A DNA stretch of 64,000 nucleotides, from assembly GCF_024868665.1 (NCBI RefSeq), contig NC_079893.1:9782407-9846406 (forward strand), read 5' to 3'. Under the pieces are notes generated by a model. The model made no database searches. It was not told where the DNA came from and saw only the letters and a program-made list of their open reading frames with translations. This document shows, piece by piece, positions 37,463-48,780 of the stretch. The translations under genes were made by a program, and so were the position numbers. Source of the stretch: Triplophysa rosa. Its lineage: Eukaryota > Chordata > Actinopteri > Cypriniformes > Nemacheilidae. Every line of letters starts with the position of its first letter. The stretch's first letter is position 1.

Positions 37463-38242
37463 GCTCCTAGTGTGTGTTCGTGGGTGATGCCAATTTGGAC
37501 TTAAGCACACGTTGAGACGGAGACCATTATGAAGTGAACTGGTCTAGCACAATTTTGTATCAGAGTATGTCCTGAGATTGATTTTCTTTCAGATGCTAGT
37601 ATTTTCCATGAAGAAGGGTCTGTGGACAGATAAATGAAAACTGATGTGATCTTAACATACAGCATGCACAATAGACAAAACAAACTAGTTATCCTGACCA
37701 CCAAAAAGATAACCACACCTCAACACACTTTGAATACACTTTGAATAAAGTTCAAATGCATGCCCTATGGCAAGTCCTTTGAATGGCATCTTCGTCAACC
37801 CTGCCATTTGCAAAGTATTATAACAGCTTACTCTGAAAGCCCTTCTAAATGTTACAGAGGGACACAAGCAAAGAACACACGGGGACTTCCCATGATTCTC
37901 TTTACAAGCTATAAATTCATTAAATAATTCACTTATGAAAAGTAACCTCATTTACTTTTTCCTTTCAAATACTACATATTCTCTCTTCTTGCAGTGTAGT
38001 GTAAAAAAGATGCTTTCAGAATACCCCGCTTTATAATGATAATCCAAAAGGAAGGAAAAAATGTCACCCAGATAAAGTGAAGGATAAAACCCAAGGTCAA
38101 AAAAGGTCACATATTACATCTAAATGGTCTTTGCATTAAAATATATATAAATAGTCTTCCTGCACTGATTTGCTGAAGCCAACGGTGGATATAAATAGGG
38201 TGTCTTTGGAGATGCATCTGCTATATTTAGAAGGGTCAACAG

Positions 38243-38714
38243 CAGTGTTGGGCAAGTTACTCTGAAAAAGTAATTCATTATAGTTACTAATTACATATTC
38301 AATAGTGTAATTAGATTACTGTAAAAATTACTCTTACAACTAGTTATCACTAATTACTTTCTATATCCTGTATCAATAGTGATTCAAGGATAGACATGAA
38401 ACAGCTCTTTTAATTCATTCAAGTAAATAATCTAAAACGACATAAAGTAGTATTATTAACTGACCAAAGTATTACAAATGTGAGAATTATACATTAAAGC
38501 ACGGATTTTAAAGTTAGACTTTGAATTGTGATGTCAATTCCACTATTGCACACACATATATTACACACAGTGTTTAGTTTAATTATATCAGAAGTACAGT
38601 AACTGTGATTAAATTACAGAAAAAATAAGAGTAATCCCTTACTTTACTTTTTCAAGGGAAAAGTGTTTAAATTACAGTAACTAATTACTTAGTAACTAGT
38701 TACACCCAACACTG
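38243..38714. mobile_element. hAT-type MITE with intact target duplication
   Basis: CAGTGTTGGGCAAGTTACTC ... TTACACCCAACACTG, flanked by perfect GTCAACAG (38235-38242, 38715-38722). Same family as the outer element at 16249-19600. Lies between tbc1d1 and pgm2. Confidence 0.9.
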
Positions 38715-39641
38715 GTCAACAGAAAGTTTCTCTGAAAACAACAAGAGATGGCAATAAGTCACAAGACAGAAAATACTAGACAGGTCGTGAAACTAGTTAT
38801 TTTGCTCCTCTTCAAACTACATCGCCCTTACGAGAAGAAGTCGTGGTTTACAATAACTAGCATATAGTTTTTTTATTTGTAACAACATAGTAACCCCAAA
38901 TGTAGGCCTACTCAGCACAATTACCATAGTATGGTATTTGTAGTAAACTCTGGTAATACCAGAAAAAAGCACTTTAAGATAGTTTTCCTAATGTAGCTTC
39001 AGTACTGTTTTTTTTTTTTAGTTTTAAACAAACATCACCCAATAATACGATTTTAGATTCAAGATTATGGTGGCAGTTTTCCTTTACAGCGAACTTTCGC
39101 TTACTCTTACGCACAACGAACCGCCTGTTTACGGAAGCGCTAGAAATAACGGTCCCTTAGTTTTTACGATGCATGTTATAATGTCCCATGCAGTCAGCAT
39201 TAGTTCTGCGGGACGAGAATGGTGTAAAAGTAATCGTTAAATCACTAATACAGTAACGCTGTCAATAACGACGGGTCCAAACCTGAGCTGCGCGTGAATG
39301 CGCGTTGAGGAAGTCTCATCTGACGTTTGAATGAACATCTTACGGTGTCCAAATCATGAGGAAATACAGATCATCTTCCGGCACTATATGAGAGTGCAAT
39401 ATGCCAAAGCTTATAGTAGCCTAAACACTACACTTTTTGTCTAGTGAAAAAGCCCGAAACCTAAAAAGAACTTTTTTGGAGATTTACATTCAAATACAGT
39501 GTACAATATTCAGCAGCGTCTAGGATGATGATGTCCTTTAAAAGTTTATTTTAATACCGTTGTCAGTAATCAAAGTAACATTTAATATATTAAATATCAT
39601 GGAAAGCTAAAACAAAAGGTTTCCCAGAAATTCGCCCTTAC

Positions 39642-39830
39642 CCCTGCCACTTCTGTCCGGATTTCTTGTGAAGCGCGCGCCCTGCGTGAGTGCGCGTGAA
39701 CGCAGAAGCACTGAAGTCTGTGTCTGTCTGTTCGTGTTGGTGTAACAAAACTAACCGAACGTCGTCAACTTTACCCCACTGTGAACTCCGCGCGAGCACA
39801 CACCGCCAACTGTTTTGGTCTATAAATACA
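39642..39830 (-). promoter_or_regulatory. tbc1d1: Likely promoter and non-coding first exon of tbc1d1
   Basis: This is a locally CpG-rich patch (GCGCGCGCC, GTGCGCGTG, CCGCGCGAG) in AT-rich surroundings, 2.2 kb upstream of the tbc1d1 start codon. It contains a minus-strand donor-like CAGGG/GTAAGG at 39641, and a TATA-like TATTTATAG on the same strand near 39822-39830. The 5' exon is inferred from composition and the donor alone. The start-codon exon has a possible acceptor (ACACTAG) immediately before ATG 37462. Confidence 0.35.
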
Positions 39831-41069
39831 GCGGTGTTGGGTGTCTGAAAGCCATTACATTACTGAAGTGCTGCGTTATAAATAAAACAAACTACACTAG
39901 TCTAATTATAAACTTGGTCAAAGTAGTCAAATTTATCTGAAACAATGTTAAAATAGCTGACATTTTAAAGGTTCTGGCTATTTTTCTATTTTCTAAGCAT
40001 TATATTTTAATACAATAGTCTATGAGACATAGTGATTTGTTATTGTTACCTTTTACGAATTGCTGTTTTGATATTATTTTTGGATATTCAATGCCCTCTG
40101 CTGGCTATTAATACTTTCACAGTCCAGGTGTATTCTGGGTGAGAGATGGACTTCAAGCAACAATTCGGGCATTTACATTAATCAAAGACAAAATACTTCT
40201 GATATCTGACACTAAAAAAATCATCAATTGCTTTATTCTAACATAGGCTACATGAAATCTAGTTGGTCATATTCACCTTTGTTCAAGGACTTCTCAAAAC
40301 ATTCCAAACCTGTCAACTCCGCTTCATAATACCACAAACGTTCTTGAATGGGAATAAAAATATTAAACTAATTGATTTGAATCGCCAAATTACAGGTCAA
40401 TGAACAGACGGATTTGGAGTTCAATGGAATCATATAAACCTGCCAAACTTGTGAGCAGATATCAGCTTTATGCACAGTAAGGCAGTTATGCTTCTCTGAT
40501 AATGTCACGTTAAAATAATAGTTACAGATCTGTAACAGCACTCATAACGTTAATATAAAACAGCATTATCGCATCTAATCCATCTAATATCTTTTAAATT
40601 AAAACCTTTCTGAAGTTAAAAGCTGCTGGTATTAATAATGCACATCAGAGTTTCTCTCTTGAGTATCACATGACGTCTGTGTTTTTTTGGTTAAAATAAA
40701 TCAAGATAAATTATAAATAATTTTTAGAAATCAACATTAATCTGCTAATTTCCAACCTTTGGAACAACTATAGATTCACAGTTCACTAGGTCAAAAAAGG
40801 CAAATGAAAAATAATCTCCCATTGTTTTATCCAAAAGTATTGTAGTTCAGAACACTGAGAAAAGTAAAAAAACATAATAATATTTTGTCCACAGTATGTC
40901 CACAGGTGTTAAAGGCAACTGTAAGGTTTACAGTATGTGGTAAAAGTTTTGATCTATCTAGATTATATCAAAAGAAATAGTACATCAAACTTCCTTCAGA
41001 TTGATATACATATATCCATAATAGGATAGTTAAGAGTGGCATGTTAGAGCAGTATTAGAATGTTAAGTG

Positions 41070-41075
41070 TTTATT
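41070..41075 (-). terminator. pgm2: Candidate pgm2 poly(A) signal AATAAA
   Basis: A minus-strand AATAAA lies 25 nt past the pgm2 stop codon. It would give a very short 3' UTR, so a more distal signal may be used instead. Confidence 0.4.
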
Positions 41076-41099
41076 TGTAATTCTGTGCTGCAGTTCTCA

Positions 41100-44000
41100 T
41101 CACTCCGGTCGAGGAGTCAGGCTGTTTTTCTGGGGTTGGTAGAAGTGCTCCACAATGGCATCGACCAGGTCATCCAATTCAGTCTTTAGCTGGTTAAGAT
41201 CACTAGGACAAATCAACAAGTCAATAAATTATTTAGCAAATGTTATTTGGTTATTTTGGAAGTGCCATAATTAAACATTCATTTCAAAACAGAACTTTTG
41301 CTAATATATTTAGTTTAGTGACACAAGTTGTTTTAGCGCCACTAGTGGCACCAAATGAAATTGCACAAATAATGTTAACAGAAGCTATTCAATTGCCTTC
41401 TTGTCCCCATATCACAATGTATTTCATTTCTAAATAAAATTCTTGTAATTTAAATTTGGCGTTGCTGGTAGCACAGGAATGATATGCTATTATATGTATG
41501 TGAGCTTTTTAAAACCTGTTTCCTGGTGCAGCACAAAGCTCAGTGTAATATTTGATTTTGGGCTCTGTGCCACTGGTCCTCATTGTAGCCACGCCCCCAT
41601 TAGCAAATGTGAAGGTGATCATCTGACTGCTCTTGCTGGTTGGCAAAACCTGCAAACAACGCCAAAAGTCAGATATAAAGGAAAACTGAGAAATCCACTA
41701 TGACTACAGTTCCAACCAATCAGAGGATACGTACAGCCTTGTTGTCTGATTGGTTGCTGTCATATCCAGTGGTGAGGTCTCTCACTGCAGTCACAGTAAA
41801 GCTTCCACACTCCTTAGGGTAGGAATTCTCCCCGCTGTAGTTTCGAAGACGTTCAAACAACTGCTTAATGGTTTCTTGGTCGTGACAGATGAAATAGGAA
41901 TTCTTGGTTATGTGGTAGCCGTACCTGAAATCAAACAATGTGAAAATTTGAATTACAGAAAACATTTATGCAATTTATTAGAGGTGTGTTTGTGTGACAT
42001 GCTACGTGACATACTCCTCATAAATAGAGGTGAGTTGCTGGGAAAGTGTTATGTTTTTAGAAGCCAGGTAAGAGATGAACTCGCCAGCGATGGCGGCCGC
42101 GCTCACGCCATCTTTGTCCAAAACTGCAGGGCAACACATGTAACCTAGAACAACACGGTAGAAAACATTAGACCTTTATGAGCAATTTACTGTGTATTTC
42201 ACGTTCCCATTAGACTGACGGAGAACCATCTGAAACCCCCACAAGCTTTGATAGGACTTGTATGTGCTAATACAACCATATATCATTGCATTGTGATTCC
42301 AGAACTTTAAACACTGAACATAAATGCATAAAAATGTGAATGTTTGTGTTGTGTGAATGCGACCGTACCAATGGCTTCTTCAAAGGCGAACAGAACCGTC
42401 TTTCCCTGATCCATTAGATCTCTGGCTCTGTTTCCCATCCATTTAAAGCCAGTTAGAGTCTCCTGGATAGACCAATGTTTCGTAGTGAGTGAGAAAGCTA
42501 ACCAATAAAACTTTTTGTTCATGCATAAAATTGTACTGATATAAAGAAAAAATATATATTATAATGTTGTTGTCCCTTTAAAGGGACAGTTCACCCAAAA
42601 ATGAAAATTCTGTCATGAATTACCAACTCTCTAGTTGTTCCAAACCTGTATATATTTCTTTGTTTGGTTGAACACAGAGAAAAATGTTTGGACGAATGCT
42701 TGAAACCAAACAGTTCTTAGACACCATTGACTACCATAGTAGGAAAAATGACAATGGTAGTCAAAAGTGCCCCAAAACTGTTTGCTGTCCTACATTCTTC
42801 AAAATTGTCCAAGAACTGCATTCAATTCAATTCAATTCAATTTTATTTATATAGCGCTTTTCACAATGTGCATTGTTCCAAAGCAGCTTTACAGGAGCAA
42901 ATAAGAAAAACACAGAAAGGTAAAACACAGCACAGTGCATGGTGTTTATAGACCAAGCAAGATCATTCTAATAAATAATATCTAATAAATAAATGCAGTC
43001 TCCCGCATTCTTCCAAATATAATTATCTGTTTGCATCAGAACAAAAAAATGACACAGATTTTGAAAAAAACTTGAAGATGAGGAAATGATGACAGAATTT
43101 TTATTTTTGGGTGAACTGATATTGTGACAGAATTTTGCATGACGCTAAAATGCCAAGGTCACAGGCTCAATTACCAAGGAAAACACAGGACTTAAAACAT
43201 TTAGATCTCTGAATGCACTTTATGTCACTTTGGACAAAAGTAACTAAACATATTAAATTTACCTCAAAGTGAAAGCCCTCTTTAACAGCAATGGCTCGAA
43301 GGATTTTAGAGGACACGGTGCTGGATAGCATGTAGACATCTTTAATAGAAGCCTTTCCCTCGACTTTCTGCTGCTTCCAACAGTGAAAAACCCACCAGCC
43401 GAGCAGAGCGCCCAACTCATTACCAGAGAACACTTTCCACTTCCCACTACAGACAGAATAAGACGGGAAGCATTGACTTTTAAAGGGATACTTCACCCAA
43501 AAATGAAAATTCTGTCATCATTTCCTCGCTTGTTCCAAATCTGTATAAATTTCTTTGTTCTGATGAACAGAGAAAGATATTTGGAAGAATGCTTATAGAC
43601 TGTTTCTTCCGATTTTGTGTTCGGCTAGTGTCTTATTTATATTTGATTTGATTTATGTTCATATTAATTTGTATTATTATTTTACCGTATAATAATTGCA
43701 TTAAATAAACGATTTGTTGAATTTTGTTGTATGTTCATTTGATTAAATAAACAATTTGTTGAATGGGTCTTGTATGTTACATTGACATCTAGAGGTATGG
43801 CTTGGTGTCGGAGTCTAAATTTAAAATATTGGAGAGACAAGTTTAGCCAAGTAACGGTTCTCCTCGGTTTCTTTTGATTGTTATCAGAAATAATCTACAG
43901 GCACTATTGTTTGTGAATGTGTACCGGACGTTCAGTTGGGGTCACAAAAGTGCGCATGTGCAGTAACGTTTGTTTGTGTTGTTAAGATGAATTAGTCTAT

Positions 44001-47000
44001 GACCAGACAGATTTTGCCCCCCATTGACTACCATAGTAGGAAAAAATACAATGGTAGTCAAAAGTGCCCCAGAACTGTTTAAGGTCCTGCATTCTTCAAA
44101 ATGTCTTCTTTTGTGTTCAACAGAACAAAAAAAAAATGATAAAAGTATTTTTTCCTACTATGGGAGTCAATGGATCTGTTTGGTTACAAGCATTCTTCCA
44201 AATATCTTTCTCTGTGTTCATCAGAACAAAGAAATTTATACAGATTTGGAACAACTCGAAGGTGAGTAAATGATGACAGAATTGTCATCTTTGGGTGAAC
44301 TATCCCTTTAACTACCAGGAGGAAGTATTTATTAAATAATACACTAAACACAAAGACCATAAACACAAACCTCTTTTGCTTCTCTGCAACAGCTAGTCGG
44401 TCAGCATCAGGGTCATTTGCCAGAATTACAGTCGCCCCTTTTTTATCTGCAAGCGTGAAAGACAGCGTCTACACAAATACAACAGACAGAATGACTGTTA
44501 ATGGCATTATATGAGAAGGACAAGGACAATTATGTAAGTTTAAAAACGTGTTGTACCAAAACTCCTTCTCCCTCCTCAGGGTTGGGGTATTTGACAGTGG
44601 GGAACTCTGGGTCAGGATCTTTCTGCTCTTCCACAGCATACGGAGGTTGAAGGTCGAAAGCTTTAAAAGCAGCCTGGACAAAAATATGCCCCACCCCGTG
44701 AACTGATGTGTGGACAATCTTTACTTCTGAATTTTTATTCAGCTCTCTAAAAGGAGATAAGAAAATGAATCAGTATCAATGCCCAGATTGCTGTTTTTGG
44801 AATATTGCAATGCAAAGAAAAATAAATTTGTGGATGATTCAATTTACTTCCGATTGGATTTGATTCACTTTAGTAATAGTCAGATTGAAGTGTTTTACCT
44901 GTGAAAGCAGTGCTGTTGTATGCTTCGGCAGTATTCTCTGTGTATCTCTTGGTATGGATCTTTAAGAAGCGAACTCTTAAGAGCGCCATCTGTATCCCAT
45001 GATTCAGGCCACGGCTCTAGATTCTCTTCTATAGCTGCAGCGATGCCCTTATCGTGGGGAGGAATGATCTGAGCACCATTCGCCCAGTACACCTAAAAAA
45101 CAAAACATTGAAAAATAAATCATACCAATAAAACATGATTACAATATAGCCCTCAAATCCAACATCTTAGAAAAATACTTGATACTATACCTTGTATCCA
45201 TTGTCTTGCTTGGGATTATGGGAGGCTGTTACCATGACGCCAGCACAAAGTCCTAAATGCGATACGGTGTAAGGCTAAGAGTCGAAAAGAGAGAATACGG
45301 GTCAAGACAAGACAGAAAGAGACGAGAAGAGGTTTTTCTGTCGAAATGACACCTTAACACTACAAGTAATACAAATAACACAATTAAAGTGATAGTTGAC
45401 CCCAAAATTAAAGTTCTGTCATCATTCACTCACGCTCTTGTCATTTCAAACCTGTATGATTTTCTTTCTTCCACAGAACACAAAAGAAGATATTTTGAAG
45501 AACGATGTTAACCGGCACCCATTCACTTGCATTGATTTTGTGTCCATCCAATAGAAGTGAATGGGTGTTCTGACAGTTTAAACAGTTTCACTTCAAGTTT
45601 ACATGGAAGCTAAGAGTATTTTAAGATGACTATATGTTATCCTTAGGTTATGATAAACATGACATGTCATTTCTCTTTACTTTTACATAACAGGGAGCAG
45701 AATGTTTTTGGGCTAGAGGACATTGAATGAGAGAAGGCTGTGTGAGGGCTCAAAGGGAAAGTGATAAGAGCATGTGTGAGCGTGTCTGTGTACTCATGGG
45801 AAGAGAGAAGTTGATGATTGGTGAAGAAGAATCCCTAGTCTCTTATGCAACAATCTCACAACGTGTCCGTGTGCAACTCTGCGAGTGCATGAGCTTTTCG
45901 GCTTTCATTTGCCTTGTTGGTACTTTTACAACTATATGAATGTATCTACTGTGGCTTTAATAATAGTATCAAGAAGTAGCAATCTTTGTACAGTATATGT
46001 AAACACAACCTTCTAACTAAAATATTCTCAACAAAACTATGGTACTGCCATGGAGTATGCTTGCAATTAAGCACAGTGATACATTGATCATATTAAATAT
46101 TAATACCATAAATCAAAAATAAAGCAACCATTTAGTAGTCAGAAGGACTATGTAAAGAACAGCGGCATCATATTTTTTAAATTTAGGTTTTAGCGACATT
46201 GAGTCCCGGATTCAAACGTACCACATATGGAGTGGGCGTGATGTCACTGAAGACGTAGACCGGAACCCCTCGGCTGATGAACACTGCTGCAGCGAGGGAG
46301 GAAAATCTTTTACTGCTGCCACCGCTGGGCGGGTGAGCACGAGCATCGAACCCGATCACCACCCCTCTTTGCTTTAGATCTGTGAAACACTGCTCGAGGT
46401 AATGACAGAAACCCTAGCAGGGACAAAATAAATAAATAATAAGCTATAATGAAATGAACAAATCAATTCAATGTACATAAGTATCGCGTTGATATACACT
46501 ACTGTTAGGGTCACATGACTGAAATCTTTTTCATGAAAACATTTTCATCTGAATGTGGGGAAAAATATAATTGTTCCAACATTAATTTCTTTAGTCAAAC
46601 AAAGTGTTTTTACTTGAATGACTTGGACTAAATAATGAAGAAAAAAGCAGCTGACAGGAACGCAGTATAAACAGGTATATAAACTTACTATTTAAAAACA
46701 TTTCAAGGTTATCAAGCTGGCTGATAAAATGCCAAGAGAACAATTTGCCTCCTTTTACAAAAAGGATGGCTACTTTGAAAGTGCTAAAATGTACTGCTGT
46801 AAAATGTGGAAAAAATAAATAATAAATGAGTAAGTGACTCTAGACTTTTCAATGGTAGTGTATTTGGAGATCAGACACAATGTGTCCAGGACGGTACAGA
46901 GTGTAGACATTCTTGTTTGCAAAACTTTTCCACCACTTTGCAATATGATGTCTTTTTTAATCACATTTTGTCTGTGCAACAGTTATGATGTGATATGTAA

Positions 47001-48546
47001 CCTGTGTGGTCTGTATGATGGTGAGATCGTTCATGCACGAGACTCCGGGTCCCATAGCGGCTCTCAGTCCCGCTGTGCCGAACTCCATACGGGACCCGAA
47101 ACACTTCTGCAGCTCCAACACGGCTCCCTCCTTGACCATGTTCCGCACAGCTGCCGCTGTCTGTGGATTCTTTGAACACACAAAGAACATATAATTGTGT
47201 TGATATTTATATAAAGTGATATCAATATAAAATAATATCATTAACTAAATAAATGACAGGATTTTACATCAGGATAAAAGATGGGATTTATCCATTAAGA
47301 ATTGTTTGGTTCGTAATTGGATGTTTCATACCAGTATGTGGGCAGTTAATTGTAAAAAAAAGGCTTTCCTGTAGCTCAGTGGTTAGAGCATGGTCATGGG
47401 TTCGATCCCAGAGATTGCACATACTCGGAAACAAATGTAGAGTATAATGCAATGCAAGTCGCTTTGGATAAAAGCTTATGCTAAATGCATAAATGTAAAA
47501 TATATTTCCCTTCCCAAAACTATTTGTTTACATTACCTAGTATGATAATAGGATGGGCCATTCAGTTCAAGCCAATGCCAACCTTAAGATTGAAAAGCTT
47601 TAAGTGTGGCCACAGTGTCCTCACGTCTTTCATTAGTGTCTAAGATGACATACGTCCACCATGTGAGCGGCAATACGCCTTCACTCTCCCCATAACCCCC
47701 ATAATAAGACCATGTGAGACTACAGTACATGTTTTCTCCAAGCTCTTTCTGACTGCATACAATTCAATTGAATAAATCCATGACTTCCATGACCAGCATA
47801 CTGGCAAATATGATCATGTGTGTCGTCGTTGACTATGCAACCATACATTTAACCTTATAGTAACATCCAGTCTGTGTTGCAGTAACAATGTTAACTTGAC
47901 TAAAACCATGTGAATATCATTAATACCAGTTTAACCTAATCACAACCGCCCAGTTTTACTTAAAACTGACAAATGGGCAATGGACATTGATAAAGCACAT
48001 GACTCCAGTTGCAGTAATGACAGTACACTAATATGCATTCATAATGCGCACAAAGAACACATTTTGGTCAAATGTAGATGATATTACTGTATATCACATT
48101 ACTATGAAAGAGCTAAACCTTAACGGCTTATGAGCAATAACACTTTTTTCTTCTAGACTTTATTAATGGCACGTCAATCAAAATAGATAGATCTCATCTG
48201 AATATGGCTTTAGACTGAATTACAATTCAACTGTTGTCATGTTGAGTAACAGCAGGTTTCCTGTAAAAAATGGTGTAAAATCGTGTTTGCCAATACTCTC
48301 AAAAGTGACATGAACAGGTTTCAACCACACTACGTTCCCATTCATTGCTTTAGAACTTTGCTTTAAGCCACTGTTAAACCACCTCCTGGAAACATGCTGC
48401 TGACTTTCACTTTCCAGCACCAAAAACGTCAAATCATTCGTATTCAGACGTTTTACAGCTTTTTTTCTCACCTTGTCATACTGGAGCCACTGTTGGATAG
48501 CCTGGTCCAGACTACTGTCTCCTGTGCTCTCCGGGCATTTCTCCAT
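41100..48546 (-). CDS. pgm2: Phosphoglucomutase 2 (phosphopentomutase), complete, 13 exons
   Basis: Cytosolic alpha-D-phosphohexomutase family enzyme; PGM2 interconverts ribose/deoxyribose 1- and 5-phosphates and, less well, glucose phosphates. Exons: 48472-48546, 47002-47169, 46222-46413, 45191-45274, 44899-45092, 44557-44746, 44371-44468, 43263-43446, 42369-42462, 42015-42144, 41735-41924, 41516-41649, 41100-41202 (stop TGA at 41100-41102). Lengths sum to 1836 nt, i.e. 611 aa against 612 in human, and every phase matches. Functional loops are intact: catalytic TASHNP with Ser163, metal loop DPDADR at 320-325, sugar-binding FEEAIG at 422-427, and phosphate-binding RTSGTEP at 557-563. It lies head-to-tail upstream of tbc1d1, as on human 4p14. 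Introns 7 and 8 carry TTAA MITEs. The first exon starts [10 protein letters not shown] and contains the WLQYDK segment matching human WLRWDK. Confidence 0.97.
42582..43120. mobile_element. TTAA MITE (Angel-like) in pgm2 intron 8
   Basis: Left end AGGGACAGTTCACCCAAAAA directly after TTAA (42578-42581). The right part has ATGACAGAATTTTTATTTTT GGGTGAACTG near 43090-43120, where the terminus is eroded. Interrupted by a LINE tail. Confidence 0.75.
42820..42995 (-). mobile_element. Antisense L2-type LINE tail
   Basis: (TTCAA)n followed by TTTTATTTATATAGCGCTTT TCACAATGTG is the reverse complement of the LINE tail seen at 31940-32000. It is inserted in the TTAA MITE. Confidence 0.75.
43484..44307. 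mobile_element. TTAA MITE (Angel-like) in pgm2 intron 7
   Basis: AGGGATACTTCACCCAAAAA ... TTTGGGTGAACTATCCCT between TTAA sites 43480-43483 and 44308-44311. About 360 bp of unrelated AT-rich sequence (43610-43980) separates the two halves. Confidence 0.85.
45388..45590. mobile_element. Half TTAA MITE in pgm2 intron 3
   Basis: AGTGATAGTTGACCCCAAAA after TTAA, then TTCTGTCATCATTCACTCAC and CAGAACACAAAAGAAGATAT. The right end is not found. Confidence 0.65.
47367..47500 (+). mobile_element. tRNA-derived SINE in pgm2 intron 1
   Basis: A-box TAGCTCAGTGGTTAGAGCA (47372-47390) and B-box GGGTTCGATCCC (47398-47409) of a Pol III promoter, with only 7 nt between them (internal deletion). They are followed by the fish SINE tail GTCGCTTTGGATAAAAGC and AAATGCATAAATGTAAA. 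Confidence 0.85.
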
Positions 48547-48780
48547 GTTGAGTTATTACGACACTAAACTGTACTTTAAACGCTAAACAACTAAGCGATC
48601 TGGTTCCTTAAACTGTATATGAATGGTGACCGTCGATGTCGAGAATTGTATGTTTTGCGCAACCCGTGAATGTAGCAGGACTGCAGATGATGGTTCTTTA
48701 CATCCGGTTTGTCAGCGTGTGATTCTGGAGTGGGCGGGACCTTGAAGTTGGGGGCAGGAACGTGATTAGCTCAGGCCACT
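48547..48780 (-). promoter_or_regulatory. pgm2: pgm2 5' flank / probable promoter
   Basis: The sequence upstream of the pgm2 ATG is short and moderately CpG-containing (GTCGATGTCGAG, GCGCAACCCG, CTGCGCGACACC). CCAAT-type boxes read from the minus strand (ATTGGCTAG on plus near 48792) lie just beyond. No TATA box is evident. The assignment rests on position and composition. Confidence 0.35.

Noticed and set aside
47372..47409. Possible tRNA gene (A and B boxes)
   Set aside because: Boxes are only 7 nt apart, no cloverleaf can form, and the sequence continues into a fish SINE tail.
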